Source of the DNA: Smittium culicis
Taxonomy: Eukaryota > Kickxellomycota > Harpellomycetes > Harpellales > Legeriomycetaceae
Reading direction: 5' to 3'
Length of the DNA: 19,057 nucleotides
Assembly (NCBI GenBank): GCA_001970855.1
Contig: LSSN01000381.1
Span: 1-19,057 of the forward strand
Shown piece by piece: positions 1 through 9,365 of the stretch. The stretch's first letter is position 1, and each line of letters starts with the position of its first letter. A program made the translations under genes and the position numbers. A model generated the notes under the pieces. It had not been told where the DNA came from. It worked only from the letters and a program-made list of their open reading frames with translations, and ran no database searches.

Positions 1-431
1 GCCAATTGGTACTAGATTTATGATCTAAAATCTATTACCCTCTTATTAAAGTGTAGAATGATTTTCCAATCAGTGTAGGCGACGAAAGATCGGTGCTAAT
101 TATCATTATTTTTTTGAAATAGCATTAATACCCGATAGGAATTCTTAAAATATTTACATGTAATAAAAGCAGCTATTCCTCCTCCTCCCCCAGTTTATTT
201 GATAAATTTCCTGATGAGCTCAATATAAAACCATAGTAGGCTTTATTATTGGACAAGCTTTTATTTTCGATGGCTATTTTATAATGTGCTTGCGTATATG
301 AAGCTATATTATATGGTTTAACACATGGAGAAAAAGTACTGGCGAATAAATACGCTTTTTTGTAATATTCATTGCGATAAGCAATTCGAGCGAATTGTCA
401 TAGATAAATCCCAGATGCATAATTTGAAAGT
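1..431. other. AT-rich intergenic, no gene seen
   Basis: No open frame of useful length and no RNA gene is visible. Short pyrimidine and purine tracts occur, for example the CCTCCTCCCCC tract near 180-190. The stretch leads into the kinase-like relic that starts near 432. Confidence 0.5.
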
Positions 432-575
432 CAGGGGTATAGCTATCTCGCTACCAAGTAGGTAAAGATACGCGTCTTCTGGATTGGAAAGCTGGGCTTC
501 GGCACCTTTGGGCTAGGTAAAACAGTATGGATAATAAAGCAAACTGTAGCGCTAATGCGTTCTGGAATTGAATAG
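432..575 (+). pseudogene. Relic of an SRPK-type protein kinase N-lobe
   Basis: One frame reads QGYSYLATK, a TAG stop at 459-461, then VKIRVFWIGKLGFGTFG, LGKTVWIIKQ and TVALMRSGIE before a TAG at 573-575. In SRPK-type Ser/Thr kinases the N-lobe runs GGYHPV..GD...Y.V..KLGFG.FSTVWLA.D...VA(L/M)K(I/V), which this frame follows in order. The Gly-rich loop G-x-G-x-x-G is intact (GFGTFG), and the TVW and VAL pieces sit at the expected spacing. The ATP-binding Lys after VAL is missing (VALMRSG where VALKIMRSG would be expected), there is an internal stop, and no C-lobe (HRD, DFG) is found downstream. I infer a decayed fragment, not a working gene. The family assignment is from memory of the motif and is moderate. 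Confidence 0.42.
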
Positions 576-1433
576 AAAAAATTGATGTTTTTCGATTAGA
601 ATTGCCCGATATTTACGCTATTGTAAGTAACGTTGATTATGTTATACCTTATGTAATTAAGTGATTTTTTTCATTTTCGTTTAACCTCTTATGTTTCTGA
701 AAATGAAGATTTTTGCAGACTTACTGCATTCAGCTTTTTTATCATCCTCATTATTAGCTATGTTTTGGCTGGAAACATTAGTAGCGGCGTCAAGCAGGAA
801 AGGGAGGGGAGGATATTTGAATTAGGAAAGGGGATTTTTTAAACTTTAGAGTTTTTCTTCCTTTTTATCTAAGAAATAATTCAATATATATACTGCTAAA
901 TAAAACCTCCCCCAACTTCAACATCAATTATCAGCATTAAACACACTTAGTAGAATAAAAAAAATCACTTTTAAATCTTAATTATTACTAAATAATTAGG
1001 TATACTACCCACATCCATACCTTTTACTTTAATTTCAGTGCATTTAGTTCAGCAATATACTTTGAACCCCAAAAAAAACATAATTAAAAAATCCACATAT
1101 ACTTTTAAACCCCTTTGATTCGCATTTTTACCCAAATTTAATCTAATTATTTTGATTTAGATATAAAGGGCGGCGCCAATTTATAATTTTTTTTAGCTTC
1201 TAAAAGAACAGCATTTCAATCAATACATCATTCATCAAAAGCATCGACAACGCGCTTTAGAATATAAAATTAATTATCAGCATAGAATTGCGACAAATCT
1301 AGGTTCGATCATATCAAAGAAAAAATCCTTAAATAACGTATTCTGTTAAACGTCTTATTCAACTGAACGTTAGTAGAAGTCACTTGTCCATTATACAAGT
1401 TCAAATCACTTCAGTTAAAAAATTAAATAAAAA
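576..1433. promoter_or_regulatory. Intergenic and probable promoter/5' leader of the J-protein gene
   Basis: The first half shows nothing clear. A TATA-like ATATAAAGG at about 1160-1168 is followed directly by the GC-rich GGCGGCGCC and a CCAAT-like GCCAAT. This is the best core-promoter candidate for the gene starting at 1434 and would give a leader of roughly 240 nt. The start codon context is AAAAATGAAA, an A-rich context favourable in fungi. No uORF of interest was confirmed. Confidence 0.3.
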
Positions 1434-2681
1434 ATGAAATTTCTTCGCAACTTTTTTGTTCCTCTAGTTGTGTTTTTTGCAGTAATACTTGTGAGTTTTG
1501 CACAGCCTAGTTCTGGCGACGAGGATGACCACCGTGAAAACCACCATCCACCAGAGGGGAGGAAGACACTAGACATGGAGATCATTGAACTTATCGGCGT
1601 TATAAAACGGGACCAAGGAACAACTGACTGGTACAAGCTGCTCAACGTCAACGAAACTGCCAAAGAATCACAAATTAACAAAGCTTATAGACTATACTCG
1701 ATTGTCAACCAGTTAAGTTTCTTTCCCTTAACCCTAACACCTTATTATTTTTTTACATTATAAGTGTACATATATTAAAAGAAAGGCAAGGCGGTTTTAA
1801 GGATGAATTTTTTTCTGGGTATGTTTAGAATAAACTGGCGGTACAATTTTACAAATAAATGTACATGGACTTTAAATTCGCTTATATCGATTTATAGTCT
1901 ATATATATTTTATTTTGTATATTAACCAGTCACATACATATCCAGAGATGAAAAAAAAGAGATTGAATGGCTTAAAATGAATAAACAATTCATATCCATC
2001 TTTATCCTTTTCGCCTTTTAAACAATATAAATTTAATTAAATTATTTTTTATTGCTCTTTTATCCAACTAACAATCTTATTTATTTTTCAAAAAAAAAAA
2101 AATACAGTCCAGATAAGTATACAGGTCCTGAAAATGGGCGACTGCAGTCCGAGGAGAAATTCAAGAACATGGGTTTAGTTGTAAGCACGCTGAAAGATCC
2201 GCTTAAACGCAAGAGGTACGACTACTTCCACCACCGCGGGATTCCCGTGTCGAACAGGAGGGTCAAGCTCGAGTTCCTTGGGTACACTACGAGATTCTAT
2301 GTGTTCTGGGACCAAGTTTTCGCTTTCCCATTCGTTGCAGCTGTGTTCAGCGCAATCGTCGAGCTGATCTATGCAGCAGCCATGTACTATTTGGCTCAAG
2401 CGACGATCAAGTCGCGCATCGCCGTGGCTGCTGAGACCGGCGTATCGGTAGAGTATGGGCTCGAAGATAAGAAGAAAGACCTGGACCTGTTCAAGATCGA
2501 ACTCAGCCCCGACCAGATCAAGGAGCGCTTGGATCATATCGAATCGCTCAACAAATTCAATTCCGTTTTGACCATCGATAATCCAGAATCCATCCAAGCT
2601 CCAGGCTGGGACTCTATTCTTTTAGTCCGCTTTGTCAAATCGCAAATTCTTGCTCTAAAACAACGCTATTCCTCAAAATAA
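1434..2681 (+). CDS. ER membrane J-domain protein, Erj5-like (two exons)
   Basis: Exons 1434-1711 and 2108-2681 join to 283 codons plus stop. The 396-nt intron has donor CA|GTTAAGT, acceptor ACAG|T and a branch-like AACTAAC at 2066-2072, 35-40 nt before the acceptor. The join makes a CAT codon and so restores the J-domain catalytic HPD (residues 93-95, HPDKY). Order of parts: an N-terminal hydrophobic signal/anchor (about 4-23), an acidic linker, the J-domain (about 64-135, from TDWYKLLNV to RKRYDYFHHRGIP), a hydrophobic segment (about 157-189, one or two membrane passes), and a charged C-tail ending GWDSILLVRFVKSQILALKQRYSSK. This architecture and the length of just under 300 residues fit Erj5, an ER J-protein that stimulates the lumenal Hsp70 (BiP/Kar2) and supports folding capacity. 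The gene is convergent with the UPF0014 gene. The J-domain call is firm; Erj5 orthology is inferred from layout. Confidence 0.85.
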
Positions 2682-3121
2682 CCCACAATTAAATACATAT
2701 ATATACAATGATTCTATAAATTGCTGAAAAAGGGCTGTGGGTATCAATTAAAAAGGAAGTATATTCCAACCTAAATCAAAAAGCAGCAATCCAATTTTTT
2801 TCTTTTACACTAAAAAAAATAGCTATCTAAAGATATAAATAATAATAAAATTAACTATACTTCCATTTTCCAATATCTAATGTTTATATATATATATATT
2901 AGTATTATATTTATGATTTTTGCTAAGATTAAAAAAAAAAGTTATCTTGGTTTCGAGACAGCTGACTCCAGTTGGTGTTAACTAAAACTACTTGAACTTT
3001 TTTATACTATATAATTATACTTTGAATAAACTTGATTGAAATAATGATTATCAAAGAGATTACTTTATTATTAATTTTAAAATAAAAAAAGTCTATTAAT
3101 TATATACTAGGAAATGAAAAA
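2682..3121. other. Convergent intergenic (3' ends), AT-rich
   Basis: This separates the 3' ends of the J-protein gene (+) and the UPF0014 gene (-). It contains a TA microsatellite (about 2884-2900) and several A/T tracts with AATAAA-like poly(A) signals on both strands. No gene is visible. Confidence 0.5.
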
Positions 3122-4118
3122 TTATATATCCGAATGTAATTTGATTCTATCTGCGCGTAGCCTGGGTTTGTTGTCAATAAGCGACGCAAGGACAAACAGG
3201 CAAGCGGTAATCGAGCCTACACACGTAGTTGCTGATATCAAGAACATTATTATTTGTTGGTAGTGTGCGGCCTGCATTACATCGGCGCCGGCTAAAATCT
3301 GACCAGTCATCATTCCTGGTATCGATATCAGCCCAGTAACACTCATGCTGTTGATTGTTGGGACGAGTGCAGCCTTCATCGCTTTTGATAAAACGGGCTT
3401 TGCCACTTCGGTTCTAGTTGCGCCATAGGCCAACATCAGCTCAATCTGGTCGCCTTCTTGGCTACATGAACGTATTATCGACTTTACACCGAAAATAACG
3501 CCGACCATGGTGTTCCCAAGAAGCATCCCTATAGTTGGGATAAATTTATAGGCAGCCCAAGCTGGATGAGTATTCATGGCGAAATGGTTACCAAGAGTTC
3601 CAATCAATAAAGAACTTGAAAAGATGGAGACAAAAACGCATACATACTATAGCATAGAAGAAATCGGTTATGAAAGTAATTTCTACAAAAGTAAAATTGA
3701 TTTTAAAGTTACCATTCCAGGAATCTTTTCTTCAATCCTCCAGTAAGTTACTTCGTACGCAGCCAAACAGGCTAAAACGGCTATTGAGATAGTAAAAAAA
3801 AATTAGATGAATATTAAAGTAAATTATTGCCTTTTTTTTGGTAATGTATGCGTGTATATTTGATGGTTAGCACATACTTGTGATTAGTAGGGAATATAGA
3901 GTATTCTCGGTCATCAAAACTTCTTTTAGTACTAAAGCCATGACCCATAATTGAACGAGGCATCGCACAGCAGATATTAACAGACTCTTTCCTATTTTCA
4001 GCTCTAAGACTTTTGAAAGAAGTAAATTGACCGAAAGAAGAGTTGCAGCAATTAATACGTTTGACCAATAGATAGGATCATCGCTGATATCTTTTCGTCG
4101 CAAAGGGCTGAAATCCAT
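3122..4118 (-). CDS. UPF0014 family membrane protein (ALS3/STAR2/FetB-like), three exons
   Basis: Exons on the minus strand are 4118-3878, 3780-3713 and 3646-3122, giving 277 codons plus stop. Introns are 97 nt (donor A|GTATGT, acceptor CAATAG) and 66 nt (donor ATG|GTAACT, acceptor CTATAG); the phases agree. The start ATG has an in-frame TAA two codons upstream. The protein is strongly hydrophobic with about seven membrane segments. Family signatures are clear: GKSLLISAVRCLVQL (about 43-57), LACLAAYEV (83-91), FIPTIGMLLGNTMVGV (138-153), IELMLAYGAT (171-180), INSM (201-204), PGMMTGQIL (213-221), then YQQIIMFLISAT. Length is normal (E. coli FetB about 259, plant ALS3 about 270). Characterised relatives are the permease half of ABC-type exporters: FetB in iron export, and ALS3/STAR2 in aluminium tolerance. 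The substrate here is unknown and no ABC ATPase partner is in the window. Confidence 0.88.
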
Positions 4119-4499
4119 TGATTATATTTGAAAAGGGATTGCTCTATATAAAGGAGTGAGGTATTATATTTTATTTATTGATAAAATTCGGAAAAGCTTT
4201 ATAATAAATTTTCGGTTGGTGGATACGTGAGGTATTGATAAATGGTTTAATCGAAAAATTATTGTATATTGATTATATCTTGACGTAAAGAATCAGGGAG
4301 AGGGTTAGGCGATTTTATATTTAGCTGAAAAGGTATAAGTTGTGAACAGTTGTAAATAAGAAAATAGATGTAAAAGGGAAATGTAAAAGAAGACAATACA
4401 GAATAAAAAGCCGCTTTTCCCATAAAAAACCTCTTTATTACTCAGCCGATAAACCCTGTAAAATTGCCCTTCATATCCCGACCATTTTTGCGTTTTATT
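4119..4499. promoter_or_regulatory. Upstream region of the UPF0014 gene
   Basis: A TATA-like element (TTTATATAGAG on the minus strand, about 4143-4152) lies only about 25 nt before the UPF0014 start, so the true transcription start may be elsewhere or the leader very short. The rest, to 4499, is AT-rich with no gene. It separates this promoter from the 3' end of the Cdc16-like relic. Confidence 0.3.
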
Positions 4500-5037
4500 T
4501 TATTTTAGCTGCAAGCTGCAGCTGATGCATATGCCCGCCACATAATCGGCAAACACTGTGCCATCTATTGGCTCGGAATTTGGCTGGGTTTTGAATGTGA
4601 CTAAAAATCTCAACAAATTTGTTTTCAAAAACCTTATTTCTCTTGGCAATCTTTGCTTCCCAAAAAGCGCTTCCGTAAATGCAAAAGATTTTTGAATACC
4701 ATCAACATACACCAAATTTACCAGCCTCCGCTCCATATTAAGCTTTTCCACCATAATCTCATAATAATATAAGCTTGCTATGACCTCAATAAGTCTGCAG
4801 CAGTATCTGACAAAAATACCAAGCAAGCGTTGAAATTGTAGCACACAAGATTATAAACCTCTGCTTATTGTTATTAAGTGATAACACTTTTCGAACATAA
4901 TAGCTGTTTTTTTGCTCATAATAGATTTCTGCCAACCAGAAGATGCTGTTTACAGAGGGCTCAGTCCTACAGGCGATTATGAAAAAGTCATCAGAATCTA
5001 AATGTTTGGAAACCATCACCGCTTGATCTTTTAATCA
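4500..5037 (-). pseudogene. Frameshifted relic resembling APC/C TPR subunit Cdc16/Apc6/Cut9
   Basis: Two overlapping minus-strand frames together resemble part of the TPR array of Cdc16/Cut9. Frame 1 (about 5037-4789) reads LKDQAVMVSKHLDSDD, then EPSVNSIFWLAEIYYEQ, RKVLSLNNNKQRFIILCA and W-x-x-C-x-x-L, matching the family pattern DP.DV.(Y/F)WLAQ.Y...QY...L......RF.AA.CL...EW..CL..L. It stops at TGA 4786-4788. Frame 2 (to 4500) continues IASLYYYEIMVEKLN, then DGIQKSFAFTEALFGKQRLPREI, matching LRG.IY..L.N.......AL..D....EA...L......L..EE. A 64-nt intron (GTTTAT...GCAG) would join the frames but would remove the conserved RF..CA..W..C part, so a frameshift is more likely. Only a fraction of the usual 600-800 residues remains. 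Family assignment is by pattern and tentative. Confidence 0.42.
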
Positions 5038-5040
5038 CAA

Positions 5041-5439
5041 CCACCCAATGACAGCTCAAATCATAAATAGATATGGCCAATAATCTCCACGCTTGCTCGC
5101 TCGCTATTCTATATCGCAAATAGTGTTCAACTATTCTAGATCAATTCGATGTCACTGCATCTATCTCCGCAAATAAATTATCTGCTATTTCTTCCTGCTA
5201 ATTAACACGCATGTCCTGTCATTGAACGAATTGAATAGTTTCGTTTAGCTTTAATATTATATTAAACAATCTAAAAACGAAATCCTGCCTTTAAAATTTG
5301 TGTGTTAACAGAAGTCTCCTTTTCAAACTATTTATTACCTTTAATTCAATTACGTTCAAAGCTAGAAATCACTAGCCTATTGCTCTACTCTTTGCTGTTC
5401 CCTGATAATATGTATTTTTAATTTCCTTTCTACTATGAA
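5041..5439. other. Divergent intergenic upstream of the RNase H ORF
   Basis: AT-rich, with a small CGCTTGCTCGCTCGCT tract (about 5089-5104). No gene is seen. An in-frame TAA at 5419-5421 closes the frame upstream of the RNase H ORF. A minimal upstream ORF (ATG AAA TGA, 5435-5443) overlaps the start codon at 5440. Confidence 0.4.
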
Positions 5440-6876
5440 ATGAACAACAGAAAAGTATGCTACAATGACTCTGACAAAATAATTGTTAATCCAAAGCTTG
5501 TATATGTTCGAAATCTCGACTCTCTGCGTGCCAATGGTCAAAAATCCCTCTTCGAGCACCTGCAGGACGAAGGCATATCTTCACATTTCATCTACTATTA
5601 TTGCAGCCTAGGTCGTTTTTGTACCGAATTTGCCATTGAAGAATCCTATTCCTCTAAATTTGCCTCTCTCATACTTCAAATTTCTAAAAAGTATAATTTA
5701 TCTGAGATATACGCTTTAAGAGTTGATTTTCAATTCAACCAGCTATATCCTAATTGCTATGATTTCGAGCAAGTTAAACCTAAACTTCCATCCAAAGCTA
5801 AAAAGATCCTTTATAAACACTCACAATCAATGCTAGTATATAGAATGCTACTAGCCTCGCATCAAGCTCATAATTTAACTTTGAAAGTTTTCTTCATCAA
5901 AAATTTTATTGATTTTTTACCTAACATTGATTTTACCCGGCTCCCATCAATCCATAAATTCTTAAAAACCGAGGTAATCACAGACGACTTGATACTCAAT
6001 TTCCCTTACCAAGAGTCCATTTCCGAATTAATAAAATATGACTCTACTCTACCAAAATTACACTGTACATATAACCCTTTATACCTCTCACATAGCAATA
6101 CTGTTCCTAATAATTCCTTGCCACCATCAAATATTCCGTCTCCAGTAAAATTCTTTAAAAACTCTCTCTCTCCTACTAAGCCTAAAAATATTATCTCTGA
6201 TGGATTTAAAGCAAATGCACACTATTCATACTTCAAGAACAACTGGTCATCAATAACTGTCGAACAAATTAACGAAATTGTACCCACCCCCTCAAATACC
6301 CGCTTAATTGCATACACTGACGGCGCTTTTGTCTCCCAGTCTCCCAATAAAGACTATGGTATAACCGGAATTGGTATATACTTCGACCCTCCACTCATTC
6401 CCTGTATCTACCAGAAAGTATCTTTTAAAAAGTCCTCGGCCTATGCCGAACTATTTTCTATAACTACTGCCCTCCAAACTCTACTCAAGTTTTTTACGAA
6501 AGCTAAAACATCTTCATCATCACAAACTGAAATTACCCCAAACACAAATAATCCTACTTACTCGCCAAAAAATTTTTCTTCTGGCTTTCCTTCACATTTA
6601 AACATTTCGCAAATCTCCGAAATATGGATCATATCTGATAGTAGATACGCGATTGATGGAATTAATCTCAATTTCCCTAACTGGCTATCGAATTCTGGCA
6701 AAAATAAAAAAGGCTCCCGTATCTCAAACTTTGCTGAGTTCTGTAAAATTTCATCATTATCCCTATCCCTACAAGCTCTCAACTTTTCCCTATACTTCCA
6801 CTATTTACCATCCCACTCCGGAATCCTTGGAAATGAAGCCGCTGACCTTCTAGCTCGTGCTGCCACATTATCTTAA
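5440..6876 (+). CDS. Protein with C-terminal RNase H1-type domain and unknown N-terminal half
   Basis: A single 478-codon ORF without introns; the in-frame stop at 5419 supports a start at 5440. The RNase H fold spans about residues 287-478. The catalytic set is complete: D294 in AYTDGA, E337 in YAELFSITTAL, D400 in IISDSRYAIDGI, D469 in GNEAADLLARA, and the conserved His is H459 in LPSHSGI. The segment PNWLSNSGKNKKGSRISN resembles the PNW..NGWK...G.PV.N loop of cellular RNase H1. A Ser/Thr/Asn-rich insert of about 35 residues lies between the Glu helix and the second Asp (about 355-390). The N-terminal 280 residues show neither the RNase H1 hybrid-binding domain nor a reverse transcriptase. 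A piece at about 18-80 (PKLVYVRNLDSLRANGQKSL...) looks globular, possibly gag- or RRM-like, followed by a Pro/Ser-rich linker at about 215-250. Codon use is A/T-heavy compared with the J-protein gene. It could be a retroelement-derived or host RNase H; nuclease activity on RNA-DNA hybrids is inferred from the intact residues. Confidence 0.8.
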   Translation: MNNRKVCYNDSDKIIVNPKLVYVRNLDSLRANGQKSLFEHLQDEGISSHFIYYYCSLGRFCTEFAIEESYSSKFASLILQISKKYNLSEIYALRVDFQFNQLYPNCYDFEQVKPKLPSKAKKILYKHSQSMLVYRMLLASHQAHNLTLKVFFIKNFIDFLPNIDFTRLPSIHKFLKTEVITDDLILNFPYQESISELIKYDSTLPKLHCTYNPLYLSHSNTVPNNSLPPSNIPSPVKFFKNSLSPTKPKNIISDGFKANAHYSYFKNNWSSITVEQINEIVPTPSNTRLIAYTDGAFVSQSPNKDYGITGIGIYFDPPLIPCIYQKVSFKKSSAYAELFSITTALQTLLKFFTKAKTSSSSQTEITPNTNNPTYSPKNFSSGFPSHLNISQISEIWIISDSRYAIDGINLNFPNWLSNSGKNKKGSRISNFAEFCKISSLSLSLQALNFSLYFHYLPSHSGILGNEAADLLARAATLS

Positions 6877-7744
6877 AATATATCTTTACATCTCTTTAGC
6901 TTTTGAAAATAAGACCCAAATTTAATTCTCTATAATTTTCATACTTCGATCTCGAACCTCGTTATATTTTTAGACAGTAATTTTGAACTAGACTCCGAAA
7001 TTTTGATGAATTCTACAATTCATTTAAAAACTATTTAATTTTTAGCTCATCTAAAGAATTTTTTTCCCATTTAATCCATAGTTTATACTCAAATTCTTAT
7101 TTTTAGCCGAAATGGTTTATTTAGAAAATACCGGATTAACAAAAAAAAAAAAAAGATAAAATTTATTTATTAGAAATATTATAGCTAATTAAAAACGCTA
7201 ATTCCAATTAAGCTAGCATATTGGTTAAGCTTTCCGAATTAATATTTTCTGATTTCTATCTCATTTTTTTTCCATAAAAATAGTATGGCTTTTATCTGCT
7301 AGAAAAAGATTTTACCTTGATTTCAATGTCAGCATTTCTCAGCAAATACATTTGTTGTGCCTAAAAAAAAAAACCTCAAACTTTTAAAAGTTAGTTTGAT
7401 CGATTTACGCTAAGAAATATCTCCTCCCAATTAGCTACACAACCTATATTGATATCTCACTTTGATTTTAGTGTTTTTATGGAGCTCGAAGTCCATATTA
7501 TCTCAAGACTCTAATGATAAATAACTTTTTCTATCAAAGCTCAAATCATAACACTTTAAAAAATAATCTTTTTTTTTTTGAACGAGAAATTTATTGATAT
7601 TAAAAAATACTCTTTTTTTAAGTATTCACATTAATTACTAACAAAATCTACAAATCCTAGTCCCAGACGCATATCAATTGATACTTTTTTTTAAAAAAAT
7701 AATCAAATCTACATAATGTTCATAAGTGATCTATTACCCTTGAA
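6877..7744. other. 3' flank of the RNase H ORF with A14 tract; AT-rich
   Basis: About 260 bp downstream of the stop codon the sequence TACCGGATTAAC is followed by A14 (7141-7154), as expected for the poly(A) end of a non-LTR element, although a simple A tract is equally possible. Beyond it are short A/T runs and a perfect 14-bp palindrome, AACTTTTAAAAGTT (about 7379-7392). No gene is seen. Confidence 0.35.
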
Positions 7745-7800
7745 CCAATGCCCAGTGGGTATGGAGCTGCTAGAGTGGCCGAGGAGAGTCGGGTGAAAGC
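7745..7800. other. Isolated GC-rich island in AT-rich DNA
   Basis: About 34 of 56 bases are G or C, against surroundings that are almost entirely A/T. It starts CCAATGCCCAGTGGG and ends GAGAGTCGGGTGAAAGC, directly followed by T6. Inside is GAGTGGCCGAGGAG, which resembles a tRNA-Ser/Leu A-box region, but no B box follows. On the plus strand frames read CPVGMELLEWPRRVG (then stop) and PMPSGYGAARVAEESRVKAF; on the minus strand a frame reads AFTRLSSATLAAPYPLGIG. It could be a SINE or transposon fragment, a pol III unit or a coding relic; I do not recognise it. Confidence 0.35.
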
Positions 7801-9108
7801 TTTTTTGATATAAATTTTTACTTTTTTTTAACATTTTTATAAATTTTAAAATTTGTTATAAATATTTTTTTATTTATGTTGAAATAAATCTTGCTAATAA
7901 AAAAAATAATAATAATAAGTGATTTATTAGATAACTTTAATTTCGCTCGAAAAAAAAGTTAAAACCTTTCATCTACTCGTTTATCGAATCGACCTCACTG
8001 AGTACCATTTTCAATGAACTATCTCTAATCTGGTATAAGCTATTATAATATACATATTAATATTTCCTCTTGACCATAAATACTTATTTATCATCTTGTA
8101 ATAAAAGGTGCGTAATATAAAAAGAAATTTAATGAAATAAAATTTTTTAAAAGATGATATCTATAATTTACAAAAATATGTTGGTGTAAAATTATATTTA
8201 TGTTTGTTATATAGGATATAAAATACATCAAATCTCATATCTCACAAGATTAACAGGGCATTTTTTATCTGAATATAATTCTAAACAATGCCAATGCGTT
8301 TAGTACTAATGTGAATGTGTATGATTTATTCGACTGATTCATTATATTATCAAATAAATAATCAAATTTAAAACAGTCCCTTCATACATATTTTTTGATC
8401 TACCTTTTCATAGCCCCAATAGTAGTTAACTATTTATACTACACATTTACTTTTACAACCAGAATAAAAAAAAATGATATTTTCCAAGTGCCATCAACGA
8501 ATATATACTCATTAAATTAAGCATAATATACTTGGGGCAAATTTCAAATATAAAATTTTACTTTGGCATAAAAATTTTAGCGATTTCTGCAAATCGCCTT
8601 TTAATAAAACTAAGCCATAACCCCATATTTCTCTATAGTATTTTTATTTTTTAGATTCTGAAATTGAAAAAATCCAATCAGTTATGCTAACTTTGTGCTA
8701 TATTAAGTTGTGTTTTTTTTTTTTTTTGATAATAACGGCGTCATAAAATACCAATTAACGAGTCTTTAATCATCCTAATCGACTGAATTGAAAAGCAAAA
8801 GATTTTTTTTTTACCCAAATTTGATTTAACGTAAAAATAATTATGATTCATTTCTCGAGTACCTACATAAATTTAGGAATATTTAATTTCACCGCTTGAA
8901 AATTAGCATATCCACATGATAATATTTATCTTTCTTATTATTATTGATATCTATTCTAAATGATTGAACATATGTTTTAATCATAGTGTCGCTCTAATTT
9001 ATTAGATTCGATTATATATGATTCTAGCTTCATTAGCTAATTCTGATATTTAACTTTCTTATCGGATAATAATTATATACAGTTTTTATTTTTTATATAT
9101 AAATAAAC

Positions 9109-9110
<2 letters not shown>

Positions 9111-9149
<39 letters not shown>
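9111..9149. repeat. (TTA)13 microsatellite
   Basis: Thirteen uninterrupted TTA units. It is non-coding and likely length-polymorphic. Confidence 0.95.
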
Positions 9150-9150
<1 letters not shown>

Positions 9151-9333
9151 ATTAATGGCTAAAAAAAAGCTTTATTTTTCTACAAGATGATAGTTTTCTA
9201 TTTATTATTCCTGATAGATTGAGTATTAGCGATTCAATATAGACCCAAATAATAAATATATGATAAATTGTAAATAATACTATCCCATATATTTTATTAT
9301 ATGAGGGTCACTAAAAATTGAAACAAGTAAAAG

Positions 9334-9365
9334 ATAATCTTATAATCTTATAATCTTATAATAAT
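9334..9365. repeat. 8-bp tandem, ATAATCTT x3 plus partial
   Basis: Three perfect ATAATCTT units are followed by ATAATAATC, a small tandem duplication in the AT-rich desert. Confidence 0.85.

Noticed and set aside
1415..1681. Minus-strand open frame of 88 codons opposite J-protein exon 1
   Set aside because: It is antisense to a well-supported J-domain exon, with no recognisable motif.
1725..1741. Telomere-like CCCTTAACCCTAACACC in the J-protein intron
   Set aside because: Fewer than two degenerate units within an intron; too short to call an interstitial telomere.
2175..2597. Minus-strand open frame of 140 codons opposite J-protein exon 2
   Set aside because: A shadow of the coding strand; the plus strand carries the conserved J-domain end and membrane segment.
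3814..4068. Minus-strand 84-codon frame overlapping UPF0014 exon 1
   Set aside because: Wrong frame of a recognised exon, running into its intron.
4789..4853. 64-nt intron (GTTTAT...GCAG) joining the two Cdc16-like frames
   Set aside because: The donor is poor and splicing would remove the most family-like residues, so a frameshift fits better; not excluded without RNA data.
6558..6853. Alternative frames inside the RNase H domain (both strands)
   Set aside because: They overlap the catalytic motifs of the real frame and carry no motif of their own.
8580..8610. GCGATTT/AAATCGC hairpin followed by CTTTTAAT, resembling a U5 loop or bacterial terminator
   Set aside because: The U5 loop core does not match, and intrinsic terminators are not expected in a nuclear fungal context.
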